Source of the DNA: Chitinophagales bacterium
GTDB lineage: Bacteria > Bacteroidota > Bacteroidia > Chitinophagales > Chitinophagaceae
Assembly: GCA_017303335.1 (NCBI GenBank)
Contig: JAFLBK010000001.1
Span: 501,001 to 565,000 of the forward strand
Direction of reading: 5' to 3'
Length of the DNA stretch: 64,000 nucleotides
Shown here in pieces: positions 40,553-49,382 of this stretch. The position numbers and the translations under genes were made by a program. The notes below the pieces were generated by a model that worked only from the letters and a program-made list of their open reading frames with translations, had not been told where the DNA came from and ran no database searches. Every line of letters starts with the position of its first letter. The stretch's first letter is position 1.

Positions 40553-43252
40553 TTAAACCGGTAGTGTAAAGATAAACCGCGATCCGTTCTCATGCCAACC
40601 CTCGACCCAGATATTACCGCCATGGAGGTTTACGATCTTTTTGCAGATGGCGAGCCCGAGCCCGCTGCCCTGCGGTTTTTTCAATGTTTGATTCTTGGCC
40701 TGGAAGAATTTATCAAACACCAGTTCCCGCAGTTCCGGCTCGATGCCCTTGCCGTTATCCTCTACCCATACCTGCACTTCATCGTGGTTGGGGTGGATGG
40801 AGATGCGGATACGGCCATCCTGGTCGGGCACGAATTTAACCGCGTTCGACAACAGGTTGTTCATCACCTGCATGACGAGGTCCTTATCACATTGAACCAA
40901 AAAAACAGAATCGGGTATCCGTATTTCGATGCGGGCCCTTTTTTCATTGGCCAGCGGTTCGATGGTTTGTACCGCTTCGCGGATCAGGCTGTTGAGCGCT
41001 ACCGATGTGATGTTGAGTTTTTGCCGGCCGCTGTCGAATTTCTCGAGGTTCAGCACCTGGGTAATGAGGTGGCTCACCCGCTCGGTTTCCCGGATGATAC
41101 CGGCCAGGAAACGCTTGCGTTCTTCTTCATCCATATCCCCGTTGTCGTGAACGATCTCGGCCATGGCCCGTATGGATGTAACGGGTGTACGCAGTTCGTG
41201 CGTAACCGTATACAGGAATTCATCCTTGGCTATATCCATGTTTGTAAGCTGATCGTTTGCGTTCTTCAGCTGATCCGATGCCCGCCGGAGTTCCTGGGAT
41301 TTACGCCGGAGTTCCTTGTTCATTTCGATCATCTGCTGCGATTCCCGCAGGATGCGTATCACTTCATCGATCTTGAGTTCCTCTTCCTTGGTTACACTGC
41401 TGATCATGATCCGGGCCGATGCCGAGCCGATGACGCCGCTGAGCACTTTCTCGGCGAAGATCACCATCCGGGGATCGGCCTGCCTGGCTTCCAGGGGTAT
41501 CTTATGACGCTGAGCGTAGTTATGAAGCAGCTTCCGGGCCCTCTCGGTTCCGAGAAAATTCCCGACCAGTCCTTCCAGATCGGATAGATAGGCCGTTCCT
41601 TTCCAGACACTGTTCTCGACCGGCGCAATGGAATGGCGGAATATATCGACAAATATTTCCGCCTGGTAGGTTTCCTGCGCCCGGCGTTTGCTGTTGAGCG
41701 ACACCGTTACAAAAACAACAATATTGAACAGCATGCTCCAGAAAAAACAATGCGTGATGGAGTCCATCCCCTCCATACCGAACAAGGAGAATGGTTTCAG
41801 CCAGCTGATACCAAAGAGGCCATGCGTGTTGATACCGGCATCAACGATACCCGCCCGGGCCATGGAAGGGATAACCGCGGTGAAGAACCAGACAACAAAG
41901 CCGGTGCAGATGCCCGCCATGGCTCCTTTCTGCGAGGCTTGTTTCCAGTAGATGCCCCCGATGATGGCGGGCGCCAGTTGCGCTACGGCCGCGAACGATA
42001 CCATGCCGATGGAAACAAGGGAGAAATGCTGCGCCACCAGTTTATCGTACAGGAATGCGAGCAGTACAATAAGAAAGATGCTGAAGCGACGGATATTGAG
42101 AATGCGGTTGGTAAGGAGCCCGTCGCCCCGGGCCTTGAATTTCCGGGCCGACAGCAGCACGGGCATCGCGATGTTGTTACTCATCATGGTACTGATGGCA
42201 ATGGTTTCCACGATGATCATACTGGTGGCGGCCGAAAAACCACCGAGGAAAGTAAGCATGCTGATAAATCCCGCGTTGAAATGCTGCGGCAATGCCAGCA
42301 CATAATTATCGGCGTGAATGCCCGATCCCAGGAGGATCTTACCGCCGAAGGCAATAGGCAGAACAAAAATATTGATCAGCAGCAGGTAGAGGGGAAAAAG
42401 CCAGACGGCCTTCCGCAAGTGGCTTTCGCTAACATTTTCCACCACCAGCAACTGAAACTGGCGTGGCAAAAAGACGACTGCCAGCATCGAAAGCAATGTC
42501 AGTCCGATCCAGCTGGTGTAAGAAGTAGTACCCTGGAGCTGAAACAGTTTCTTCAGATCGCCATTGGCGGATGCCTTCGAAAAAATATCTTCAAAGCCAT
42601 TGAACAGGCCATAGGTTACAAAAACACCCACGGTCAGGAAGGCAATCAGTTTGATGATTGATTCAAAGGCGACTGCAGCCACCAACCCTTCGTGCTTCTC
42701 GGAAGCGTCGATCGACCGGGTGCCGAACAAGATGATAAAAAAAGCAAGTGTTGCGGCGATGTATATCTCGTTGCCGGTGAGTATGCTGCCCGAAGTCGGG
42801 GAAGTTGATCCGGCGGTGATGATTCCGATGCTGTTGCTGATGGCTTTAAGCTGTAACGCGATGTAGGGGATGATACCTACCATGCACAGAATGGTTACCG
42901 CTACCGCCAGGGAGAAATTTTTTCCATACCGGGTAGAGATCAGGTCGGCCAGGCTGTTGATGCGTTGTGTTTTGCAGATCCGGATGATCTTACGAAGCAG
43001 GGGCCAGAATAAGGCGGCCATGATGGTAGGACCAATATACACAGACAGGAATTCCACACCCCGTTCCGCCGCCTGGCCCACACTGCCGTAAAAAGTCCAT
43101 GCGGTGCAGTAAGCGGCCAGGGAGAGTGCATACACATAGCCGCTCCGGATCAGGCTTTTGCCGTTACGCTGGCGATACTCCGCGTAATACGCCACGCCAA
43201 AGAGGATACCCAGGTACGCCAGGGCGCATACAATCACGGCAATATTACTCAT
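40553..43252 (-). CDS. Sodium:solute symporter-like sensor histidine kinase (SSF-STAC-HK)
   Basis: 899 residues from ATG 43252. Residues ~1-490 are a sodium/solute symporter domain with about 13 membrane helices (YCTAWTFYGSVG, TRYGKNFSLAVAVTIL, GGFSAATSMIIVETIAIS). Next comes a STAC-type domain (LEGLVGNFLGTERARKLLHNY, FAEKVLSGVIGSASARIMIS), a coiled coil (~640-670), and a complete kinase core: H-box FLYTVTHELRTPVTSI, N-box MNNLLSNAVKF, G1 VWVEDNGKGIEPE, G2 GSGLGLAICKKI. No PAS domain. CbrA-like kinases of this kind couple transport or detection of small nutrients to transcription. It overlaps the upstream 70-residue membrane gene by eight bases. Confidence 0.93.
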   Translation of the reverse strand: MSNIAVIVCALAYLGILFGVAYYAEYRQRNGKSLIRSGYVYALSLAAYCTAWTFYGSVGQAAERGVEFLSVYIGPTIMAALFWPLLRKIIRICKTQRINSLADLISTRYGKNFSLAVAVTILCMVGIIPYIALQLKAISNSIGIITAGSTSPTSGSILTGNEIYIAATLAFFIILFGTRSIDASEKHEGLVAAVAFESIIKLIAFLTVGVFVTYGLFNGFEDIFSKASANGDLKKLFQLQGTTSYTSWIGLTLLSMLAVVFLPRQFQLLVVENVSESHLRKAVWLFPLYLLLINIFVLPIAFGGKILLGSGIHADNYVLALPQHFNAGFISMLTFLGGFSAATSMIIVETIAISTMMSNNIAMPVLLSARKFKARGDGLLTNRILNIRRFSIFLIVLLAFLYDKLVAQHFSLVSIGMVSFAAVAQLAPAIIGGIYWKQASQKGAMAGICTGFVVWFFTAVIPSMARAGIVDAGINTHGLFGISWLKPFSLFGMEGMDSITHCFFWSMLFNIVVFVTVSLNSKRRAQETYQAEIFVDIFRHSIAPVENSVWKGTAYLSDLEGLVGNFLGTERARKLLHNYAQRHKIPLEARQADPRMVIFAEKVLSGVIGSASARIMISSVTKEEELKIDEVIRILRESQQMIEMNKELRRKSQELRRASDQLKNANDQLTNMDIAKDEFLYTVTHELRTPVTSIRAMAEIVHDNGDMDEEERKRFLAGIIRETERVSHLITQVLNLEKFDSGRQKLNITSVALNSLIREAVQTIEPLANEKRARIEIRIPDSVFLVQCDKDLVMQVMNNLLSNAVKFVPDQDGRIRISIHPNHDEVQVWVEDNGKGIEPELRELVFDKFFQAKNQTLKKPQGSGLGLAICKKIVNLHGGNIWVEGWHENGSRFIFTLPV

Positions 43253-43457
43253 GCTGATCTTTATTGCGGCGGGTCGCGATGGTGAATAATACAACGATAG
43301 CCAGTACCCACACAGTGAACAGGTACAGGTACAGGAGCGGGATGCCTTTTACCAGCACCGGTTTATCGGCCATCGCGATGAACGGGTAGGTAAAAAGAAC
43401 CAGCAGCAACAGGCTGAAAAGAGAAAGCTTCTGACGCTTGAGGCGGTTGTTTGGCAT
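43245..43457 (-). CDS. Small two-helix membrane protein coupled to the kinase
   Basis: 70 residues with two membrane helices (about 12-30, LFSLLLLVLFTYPFIAMA, and 42-62, LYLYLFTVWVLAIVVLFTI) and charged ends (NNRLKRQK, RRNKDQHE). The stop lies eight bases inside the kinase gene, implying translational coupling and probably physical partnership, similar to the small subunits that accompany SSF symporters. Function otherwise unknown. Confidence 0.8.
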   Translation of the reverse strand: MPNNRLKRQKLSLFSLLLLVLFTYPFIAMADKPVLVKGIPLLYLYLFTVWVLAIVVLFTIATRRNKDQHE

Positions 43458-43471
43458 CGGGCAAAAAATAA

Positions 43472-43515
43472 AGGGATAACAGCGATGCCGAATTTAAGCA
43501 AACTCTGTTATCCCT
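43472..43515. terminator. Inverted repeat between DUF6814 gene and the kinase genes
   Basis: AGGGATAACAG (43472-43482) and CTGTTATCCCT (43505-43515) are perfect inverted 11-mers with a 22-base interior. On the minus strand the second arm is followed by TTATTTTTT, so it may end or attenuate the porin-MFS transcript before the kinase genes. It also partly overlaps the presumed promoter of the 70-residue gene, so an operator function is possible. Confidence 0.6.
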
Positions 43516-43535
43516 CCAAGGCGGGTAAGGCCTGT

Positions 43536-43793
43536 TTAATCTTCTTTTATATGCATGTGATGTTCAGAATCTTCATAGATCTCGTATTCGCCTGTCAGGG
43601 CATAATACCCGAAAACCGAAAGGCCGCCTACGATGATGGGTGTAAGAATGAACGCGTAGATGATCGCCGGTATCCGGTCTTCCGGCTTCGGACTTTCAAA
43701 TTTGGGAATGGCCTGGGAAACGATCAGGTAATACCCGGCTACCAGGGCCAACGCGATCCATACAATGCCTAAGATTTTTCGTATCTGGTTCAT
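43536..43793 (-). CDS. Small membrane protein (DUF6814-like)
   Basis: 85 residues, two membrane helices (about 8-27 and 45-66) separated by a charged Pro-rich loop (FESPKPEDR), ending in an acidic/His tail (YEDSEHHMHIKED). The pattern fits the DUF6814 group found next to MFS transporters in Bacteroidota. It starts 27 bases after the MFS gene and is likely a transporter accessory protein. Confidence 0.75.
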   Translation of the reverse strand: MNQIRKILGIVWIALALVAGYYLIVSQAIPKFESPKPEDRIPAIIYAFILTPIIVGGLSVFGYYALTGEYEIYEDSEHHMHIKED

Positions 43794-43820
43794 ATAATTT
43801 GATTTCGGTGTTGAATGTTA

Positions 43821-45398
43821 TTAATCTTCGATGCGGTTGTCTTCACCATTGATGTACAGGGCGCCGATGATGATACAAACGCCGGCGATGATGATGGGAT
43901 ACCAGAGCCCTTCGAGAAACGGTTTTTCGTATGGCAGGGCCGCTCCCGCTTTCGCGGCCGCTTCATTGGCCTGCGTTGCTTTGGTGGCCAGGAAGGTAGC
44001 CACAGCCGGCAACAGGCCCCCGAATATACCGTTACCGATATGGTAGGGCAGCGACATCGATGTATACCGGATGCGGGTCGGGAACATCTCCACCAGGAAG
44101 GCGGCGATCGGTCCGTATACCATCGTTACAAACAGCACCTGAATAAAAACAAGGAATACCAGTTTCCAGAATGAGCCATCATCCAGCGTCACGGTCTTGG
44201 TTATTTTCACGTCCTTGGCGGGATCAGCTTTGGAAATATCGGCATGAATGGTTTCTTTTTTCTCCTCTTTATACGTGGTTCCGTCTTCGAAAACCTTCGC
44301 GATGTTGGTTGTTTTTATGCTGTCGCCGGCCACATGCGCATCTGCCGACATCTTAACATCGGTAACGGTTTGGGCTGTCACTTCTTTTTTCATCTTGACG
44401 CTTCCGGCATCGTACATCGCGGAATAGATAAACCGGTAACTCACGATCGCCACCAGCATACCGATCAGCATGATCCATTTACGGCCAATGCGGTCCGACA
44501 ACCAGCCGAACACAACAAAGAAGGGTGTTGCAAAAAGCAGGGCCCACATGATGAGTTTACTGGCCTGCGATACATCCACACTAAGCGTTGTTTGAATGAA
44601 ACTGAGCGCATAGAACTGACCTGTATACCAAACCACGCCCTGTCCCATCGTAGCGCCAAATAAGGCAAGGAGTACAAATTTGAAATTGAGTTTGTGCCCG
44701 AAGCTTTCTTTCAGGGGATTGGTGGATATTTTGCCTTCGGCCTTTACTTTGGCAAAGAGCGGCGATTCTTTCATCCGCATGCGGATCACGATCGAAATGG
44801 CCACCATGATGATGGATACCCAGAATGGAATACGCCAGCCCCAATCGGCAAAAGCGTCTTTATTCATAGCGCCTTTTACGGTAACAATCACCAGCAGGGA
44901 AACGAACAGCCCGATGGTTGCGGTTGTTTGTATCCAGCTTGTCCAGAAACCCCTTCGTTCTGCCGGCGAATGTTCCGCTACGTATGTAGCGGCACCGCCG
45001 TATTCTCCGCCGAGGGCAAGGCCCTGCAGCAGGCGAAGGATCAGTACCAGGACGGGCGCCAGGTAACCAATGGATTCATAACCCGGGATACAACCGATGA
45101 GGAAGGTCGACAATCCCATAAGCACCAGGGTTACCAGGAAGGTGTATTTACGCCCGATGAGGTCGCCCAGTCTTCCGAAGAACAAAGCGCCGAACGGACG
45201 AACAACAAAACCCGCCGCAAAAGTTGCCAGCGTGGAAAGCAAGGCCAGTGTCTGGTTTCCGGAAGGAAAGAATTTGGTGGCGATGATGGTGGCCAGACTT
45301 CCGAAGATGTAGAAGTCGTACCACTCGATCAAGGTGCCTACCGACGAGGCGGCAATGATGCCGGCAAGTCCTTTCGTAGCGTTCTTATTATTGCTCAT
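43821..45398 (-). CDS. MFS transporter, metabolite:H+ symporter (MHS) type
   Basis: 525 residues from ATG 45398. Twelve helices with MHS hallmarks: GTLIEWYDFYIFG in helix 1, GRLGDLIGRKYTF in loop 2-3, RLLQGLALGGEYGGAATYVAE in helix 4, and SDRIGRKW in loop 8-9. Relatives carry citrate, 2-oxoglutarate, shikimate, proline/betaine or other carboxylates with H+. An ~80-residue hydrophilic insertion (about 329-408) lies in the predicted periplasmic loop between helices 9 and 10. Second gene of the porin-MFS-DUF6814 operon next to acs, so acetate or another short carboxylate is a plausible substrate (inference). Confidence 0.9.
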   Translation of the reverse strand: MSNNKNATKGLAGIIAASSVGTLIEWYDFYIFGSLATIIATKFFPSGNQTLALLSTLATFAAGFVVRPFGALFFGRLGDLIGRKYTFLVTLVLMGLSTFLIGCIPGYESIGYLAPVLVLILRLLQGLALGGEYGGAATYVAEHSPAERRGFWTSWIQTTATIGLFVSLLVIVTVKGAMNKDAFADWGWRIPFWVSIIMVAISIVIRMRMKESPLFAKVKAEGKISTNPLKESFGHKLNFKFVLLALFGATMGQGVVWYTGQFYALSFIQTTLSVDVSQASKLIMWALLFATPFFVVFGWLSDRIGRKWIMLIGMLVAIVSYRFIYSAMYDAGSVKMKKEVTAQTVTDVKMSADAHVAGDSIKTTNIAKVFEDGTTYKEEKKETIHADISKADPAKDVKITKTVTLDDGSFWKLVFLVFIQVLFVTMVYGPIAAFLVEMFPTRIRYTSMSLPYHIGNGIFGGLLPAVATFLATKATQANEAAAKAGAALPYEKPFLEGLWYPIIIAGVCIIIGALYINGEDNRIED

Positions 45399-45423
45399 AA
45401 GCAATTATTAAAGGTTAATATAA

Positions 45424-46725
45424 TTAAAAACTGAATACCGTAGAGAAAGTAAGCCGAACGTTCGTGATGTGGTCTTTGCTGCTGACCGCTGTTACTTTGC
45501 CATTATTGCCCCTTGTTCCATACGTTGCCGATGTAACTTCCAATTCGCTTCCGAAACGAAATTTACCACTGAAGATTTCCAGCCGGGGGGCCACCCGCCA
45601 CATATCTTTTATACCCCTGCCCGAAACGCCTACCATTCTGCCATAGGCGGCCGTAGCGTCGGCGCTGGCGCCGTTGTTCACGATGTACCCTACAAACAGG
45701 CCCGGCGCCATTTTCTTCCCGGTTCCGTACACATCTGCCCAGAATGCGGTTGTTTTGGCGGGCTTGTAGGTTTCGATAGAGCTGGGAGTTGCCTTGTAAC
45801 CATAATAACCTCCAATCATCACCCAATGTGTTGTGTTCTGCCCCAGGACAGCCATGGCTTTAAAGCCGACTTTCTTGCCCGTAACTTTCGTATAGGCCAT
45901 GAATGTAACAGCCTGTACCCGCTCCTTGCTGATCCTAACCGGGTTGGTACCATACTTCACATAGGGCATGATATTGCTGTAATCCACCTGCATACCTGCC
46001 ATGAATTTGTCTGTCTTGTATTGAACATGCGCATTCAATTCCGGAATGCTGGCGTTCATACTGGGTGAATTCGTTGTTTCGGAAGTATTCACACTGGCCA
46101 CTGAAAACTCACGTGGCTTGTATGCCGTAATGGAAGCGTTGAACCGGTCGGTGAATTTTGCGGTATACTTGATCTGTGCCGTCCAGCCGAAAGGCGCTAT
46201 GGGTATGCCGGTATTGAAATTCACCACGCCTGGGTAGCATTCCGGTATAAAGAGCGGGTACCAGGTTTGTCCGAGTGTAAGCGCATGTTTCTTCCAATCG
46301 AGTTTGACATAGCCGTGGCGCAGGCGCAATAACCCGATATTGGCCTCCGCCTGGCCGAAGAAATCGCCCTCCAGCACCGCCGAGGTTTTGGCGCCAAAGG
46401 CATCGGGGCCGCTCACCCGAACGCCCAGCCGGGCCAGGATTCCGAGTATATTCAGTTGCGATTTTTTATTAGCATCCACACCAGCCATACCAACTGTGTC
46501 GATATCCTTTGGATACAGATCCAGCTGGCCCTCGCGAACGAAATTCATCTGCCTCGAATCATAGTTCAGGTCGTTGCGTACAAAGCCATACAGTGTGATG
46601 GAAATGGGTTGAGCGGGTTTGGCGGGTGCAGCGGCAGGCGCCGGTTGCGTTTGTGCCGATGCGAATGTTGCGGAAACGGAAGCAAGCACCGCAAGCAGCC
46701 AACGGGTGAGTGGTAGTTTTTTCAT
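45424..46725 (-). CDS. Outer membrane porin-like protein
   Basis: 433 residues. Signal peptide (LLAVLASVSATFASAQ) followed by an Ala/Pro linker and an outer-membrane barrel: TLYGFVRNDLNYDSRQ, VRVSGPDAFGAKTSAVLEGDFFG, HGYVKLDWKKHALTLGQTWYPLF, and a final strand TNVRLTFSTVFSF ending in Phe. The G-x-x-W-Y region and early YGFVRND resemble DcaP-like/substrate-specific porins. It sits 25 bases upstream of the MFS gene and probably supplies outer-membrane entry for the same solute. Confidence 0.85.
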   Translation of the reverse strand: MKKLPLTRWLLAVLASVSATFASAQTQPAPAAAPAKPAQPISITLYGFVRNDLNYDSRQMNFVREGQLDLYPKDIDTVGMAGVDANKKSQLNILGILARLGVRVSGPDAFGAKTSAVLEGDFFGQAEANIGLLRLRHGYVKLDWKKHALTLGQTWYPLFIPECYPGVVNFNTGIPIAPFGWTAQIKYTAKFTDRFNASITAYKPREFSVASVNTSETTNSPSMNASIPELNAHVQYKTDKFMAGMQVDYSNIMPYVKYGTNPVRISKERVQAVTFMAYTKVTGKKVGFKAMAVLGQNTTHWVMIGGYYGYKATPSSIETYKPAKTTAFWADVYGTGKKMAPGLFVGYIVNNGASADATAAYGRMVGVSGRGIKDMWRVAPRLEIFSGKFRFGSELEVTSATYGTRGNNGKVTAVSSKDHITNVRLTFSTVFSF

Positions 46726-46829
46726 GCAAGATCGTTTTGTCGTTATCAGAAAAGATTACAGGATCAATTTTCAAAATCTTTACTACGGTAAACAAACACG
46801 ACCTATACAGGTGCAAAATACTATAGTTT

Positions 46830-47258
46830 TCAGAGGCCGCTTTTGCGGAAACGCTCCCATTTGATCACCATGAACTTATCGCCCAACTCGGTGATCATAC
46901 AGCCGGATCCGCCCAGGTTATCCCGGTCGCCGAAAAAATCGAGCAACTCCGCGTGGCTGAATACTTTATAGGTTGGCCGGTACTCATAATTTTCGGGAGC
47001 TTTGATATTGTATTGCTTCACCCAGTTCATCACGGATACATGACTGATGCCAAGAATGCGCTCTATCTCCCGGTATGTAACGCCCTCAATGTAGAGCTGC
47101 AGCGCCTTGATAACATAATACGGATCGATGTTTTTACCCGATTTCAGCACCGTAAAAAAATAGTTGCAATTCCGGCAACGATAGCGCTGGCGTCCCTTAA
47201 CGACACCGCTTTTAACCAAATCTTCCTGTTTACATTTAGGACAAGCAATCTGTTTCAT
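46830..47258 (-). CDS. InsA-like zinc-ribbon/HTH protein, probable domesticated regulator
   Basis: 142 residues. A zinc ribbon with Cys6, Cys9, Cys28 and Cys31 (CPKCKQED, RCRNCNYFF) is followed by a helix-turn-helix (~48-82, YIEGVTYREIERILGISHVSV), the IS1 InsA/IS1595 N-terminal architecture. The next ~60 residues (VFSHAELLDFFGDRDNLGG) are not transposase-like and no DDE catalytic domain, inverted repeats or second ORF are present. It lies between the porin gene and divergent acs. I infer a DNA-binding regulator of this locus derived from a transposon protein. Confidence 0.78.
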   Translation of the reverse strand: MKQIACPKCKQEDLVKSGVVKGRQRYRCRNCNYFFTVLKSGKNIDPYYVIKALQLYIEGVTYREIERILGISHVSVMNWVKQYNIKAPENYEYRPTYKVFSHAELLDFFGDRDNLGGSGCMITELGDKFMVIKWERFRKSGL

Positions 47259-47346
47259 AAACCCAAGATAAAACCTCAGCTATACTTTTTTAGCATAAAT
47301 ATACCAATTTAGCAAAAAATGCCTTCCGCCACTCGGCCGCTTCATT

Positions 47347-47354
47347 TACTTTTA
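47347..47354 (+). promoter_or_regulatory. Probable -7 box of acs
   Basis: TACTTTTA matches TAnnTTTG except the last base, 21 bases before ATG 47376. The longer ORF start at 47319 lies upstream of it. Confidence 0.4.
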
Positions 47355-47375
47355 TGCTGTACTAAAACGATTGTT

Positions 47376-49313
47376 ATGCCTTATCCCTTTCAGATCACAT
47401 CGCTGGATCAATATCATGCAGATTATAAGAAGAGCATTGAAAACCCGGAGACTTTCTGGGGCGATGTTGCCGGACATTTTTACTGGCGTAGGAAATGGGA
47501 CAAGGTACTGGAATGGAATTTCAAAGAGCCGAAGGTAGAATGGTTCAAAGGAGCAAAACTGAACATCACCGAGAACTGCATCGACAGGCATCTGGCAACA
47601 ATGGGCGATAAACCCGCCATTATCTGGGAGCCGAACAACCCGGAAGAACGGGTACGCATTGTTACCTATAACCGGCTGCACAAGCGTGTTTGCCAGGTAG
47701 CGCAAATGCTCGTAAACAATGGAGTGAAAAAAGGCGATCGCGTTTGTATATATATGGGCATGATCCCCGAACTGGCCTATGCGGTGCTCGGCTGTGCCCG
47801 CATCGGCGCCATACACTCTGTGATCTTCGGGGGTTTCAGTGCACAAAGCATCGCCGATCGCCTCGACGATGCCCAGGCCGAATACATCATCACCTGCGAT
47901 GGCGCTTTCCGGGGCAATAAAGACATTCCGCTAAAAGGCATCATCGACGATGCCCTGATCGGGAATAAAACCGTAAAACGAGTGATCGTTTATACCCGTA
48001 CCCGGACACCGGTGAGCATGATCAAAGGGCGGGATGTATGGTGGGAAGACGAAATGGAACACGCCGAACACCAGGTAGAGAAAGATGGAAAGGTTCATTT
48101 CCCCGCAACAGAAATGGATGCAGAGGATCCGCTGTTTATTTTATATACATCCGGCAGCACCGGCAAACCCAAAGGCGTGGTGCATAGCAGCGCCGGCTAT
48201 ATGATCTGGACCACCTACACGTTTGTCAATGTTTTTCAGTACAACCCGGGAGATATCCATTTCTGCACAGCCGATATTGGCTGGATAACCGGCCACAGCT
48301 ACATCGTGTATGGGCCGCTGGCCGCCGGCGCCACCAGTATGATGTTTGAGGGTATCCCCACCTGGCCGGATGCGGGCCGGTTCTGGGATATTGTAGATAA
48401 ACACAAGGTGAACATCCTGTACACAGCCCCCACTGCCATTCGCAGCCTGATGAGCTTCGGTAAAGAGCCGCTACTGGGTAAAGACCTCTCCTCGTTAAAG
48501 ATATTGGGCACCGTTGGCGAGCCGATCAATGAAGAAGCGTGGCATTGGTACGACGAAAACATAGGCAAGAAAAAATGCCCGATCGTGGATACCTGGTGGC
48601 AGACAGAAACAGGCGGTACACTGATTTCCAACATGGCCGGCGTTACACCGGGAATACCCAGCTGGGCAAGTCTGCCAATGCCGGGCGTGCAACCGATATT
48701 GGTAGATGAGAATGGAAAAGAAGTGACCGAAAAAGACGAGAATGGCATCATCAAAGGCAACCTGTGCATCAAAGCACCCTGGCCTTCGATTATTCGAACG
48801 ACTTATGGCGATCATGAACGTTGCCGGCAGAATTACTTCTCAACCTATGAGAACTACTATTTCACCGGCGATGGCGCCCTGAAAGACGAAAAAGGGAATT
48901 ACCGGATCACGGGCCGGGTTGATGACGTACTCAACATCAGCGGTCACCGCATCGGAACCGCCGAGATCGAAAATGCCATCAACATGCACGCCGGGGTTGT
49001 AGAGAGTGCCGTTGTGGGATACCCGCATGATGTAAAAGGCCAGGGTATATACGCGTATGTAATTTACAACGGACATCACGGCGACGAGAACCTGAGAAGG
49101 CAGGATATCCTGCAAACGGTAACCCGTGTGATCGGCCCGATCGCAAAACCCGACAAGATCCAGTTTGTAAGCGGCCTCCCAAAAACACGCAGCGGAAAGA
49201 TCATGCGCCGCATCTTACGCAAGATCGCTGAAGGAGAAGTAAAGAACCTGGGAGATACAACCACGCTACTCGACCCGGCCGTGGTAGACGAGATAAAAGA
49301 CGGCAAGATTTAA
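47376..49313 (+). CDS. acs: Acetyl-CoA synthetase
   Basis: 645 residues from ATG 47376, matching the usual start (YPFQITSLDQYH). Adenylate-forming motifs: LYTSGSTGKPKGVVHS, DTWWQTETGG, the hinge and A8 region ITGRVDDVLNISGHRIGTAEIENA, and the C-terminal KTRSGKIMRRILRK with the catalytic Lys that is controlled by acetylation in relatives. It makes acetyl-CoA from acetate, ATP and CoA. Divergent from the InsA-like gene and beside the porin/MFS/kinase cluster. Confidence 0.97.
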   Translation: MPYPFQITSLDQYHADYKKSIENPETFWGDVAGHFYWRRKWDKVLEWNFKEPKVEWFKGAKLNITENCIDRHLATMGDKPAIIWEPNNPEERVRIVTYNRLHKRVCQVAQMLVNNGVKKGDRVCIYMGMIPELAYAVLGCARIGAIHSVIFGGFSAQSIADRLDDAQAEYIITCDGAFRGNKDIPLKGIIDDALIGNKTVKRVIVYTRTRTPVSMIKGRDVWWEDEMEHAEHQVEKDGKVHFPATEMDAEDPLFILYTSGSTGKPKGVVHSSAGYMIWTTYTFVNVFQYNPGDIHFCTADIGWITGHSYIVYGPLAAGATSMMFEGIPTWPDAGRFWDIVDKHKVNILYTAPTAIRSLMSFGKEPLLGKDLSSLKILGTVGEPINEEAWHWYDENIGKKKCPIVDTWWQTETGGTLISNMAGVTPGIPSWASLPMPGVQPILVDENGKEVTEKDENGIIKGNLCIKAPWPSIIRTTYGDHERCRQNYFSTYENYYFTGDGALKDEKGNYRITGRVDDVLNISGHRIGTAEIENAINMHAGVVESAVVGYPHDVKGQGIYAYVIYNGHHGDENLRRQDILQTVTRVIGPIAKPDKIQFVSGLPKTRSGKIMRRILRKIAEGEVKNLGDTTTLLDPAVVDEIKDGKI

Positions 49314-49382
49314 TAGTGCCATTTCATAATTGTGAGGCCGGGAACCTTTTCCTGGCCTCTTTCTTTGCTCAGACTTCCGTAT

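Noticed and set aside
46830..47258. Active insertion sequence
   Set aside because: Only an InsA-like N-terminal protein is present; no catalytic transposase, terminal inverted repeats or target duplication were seen.
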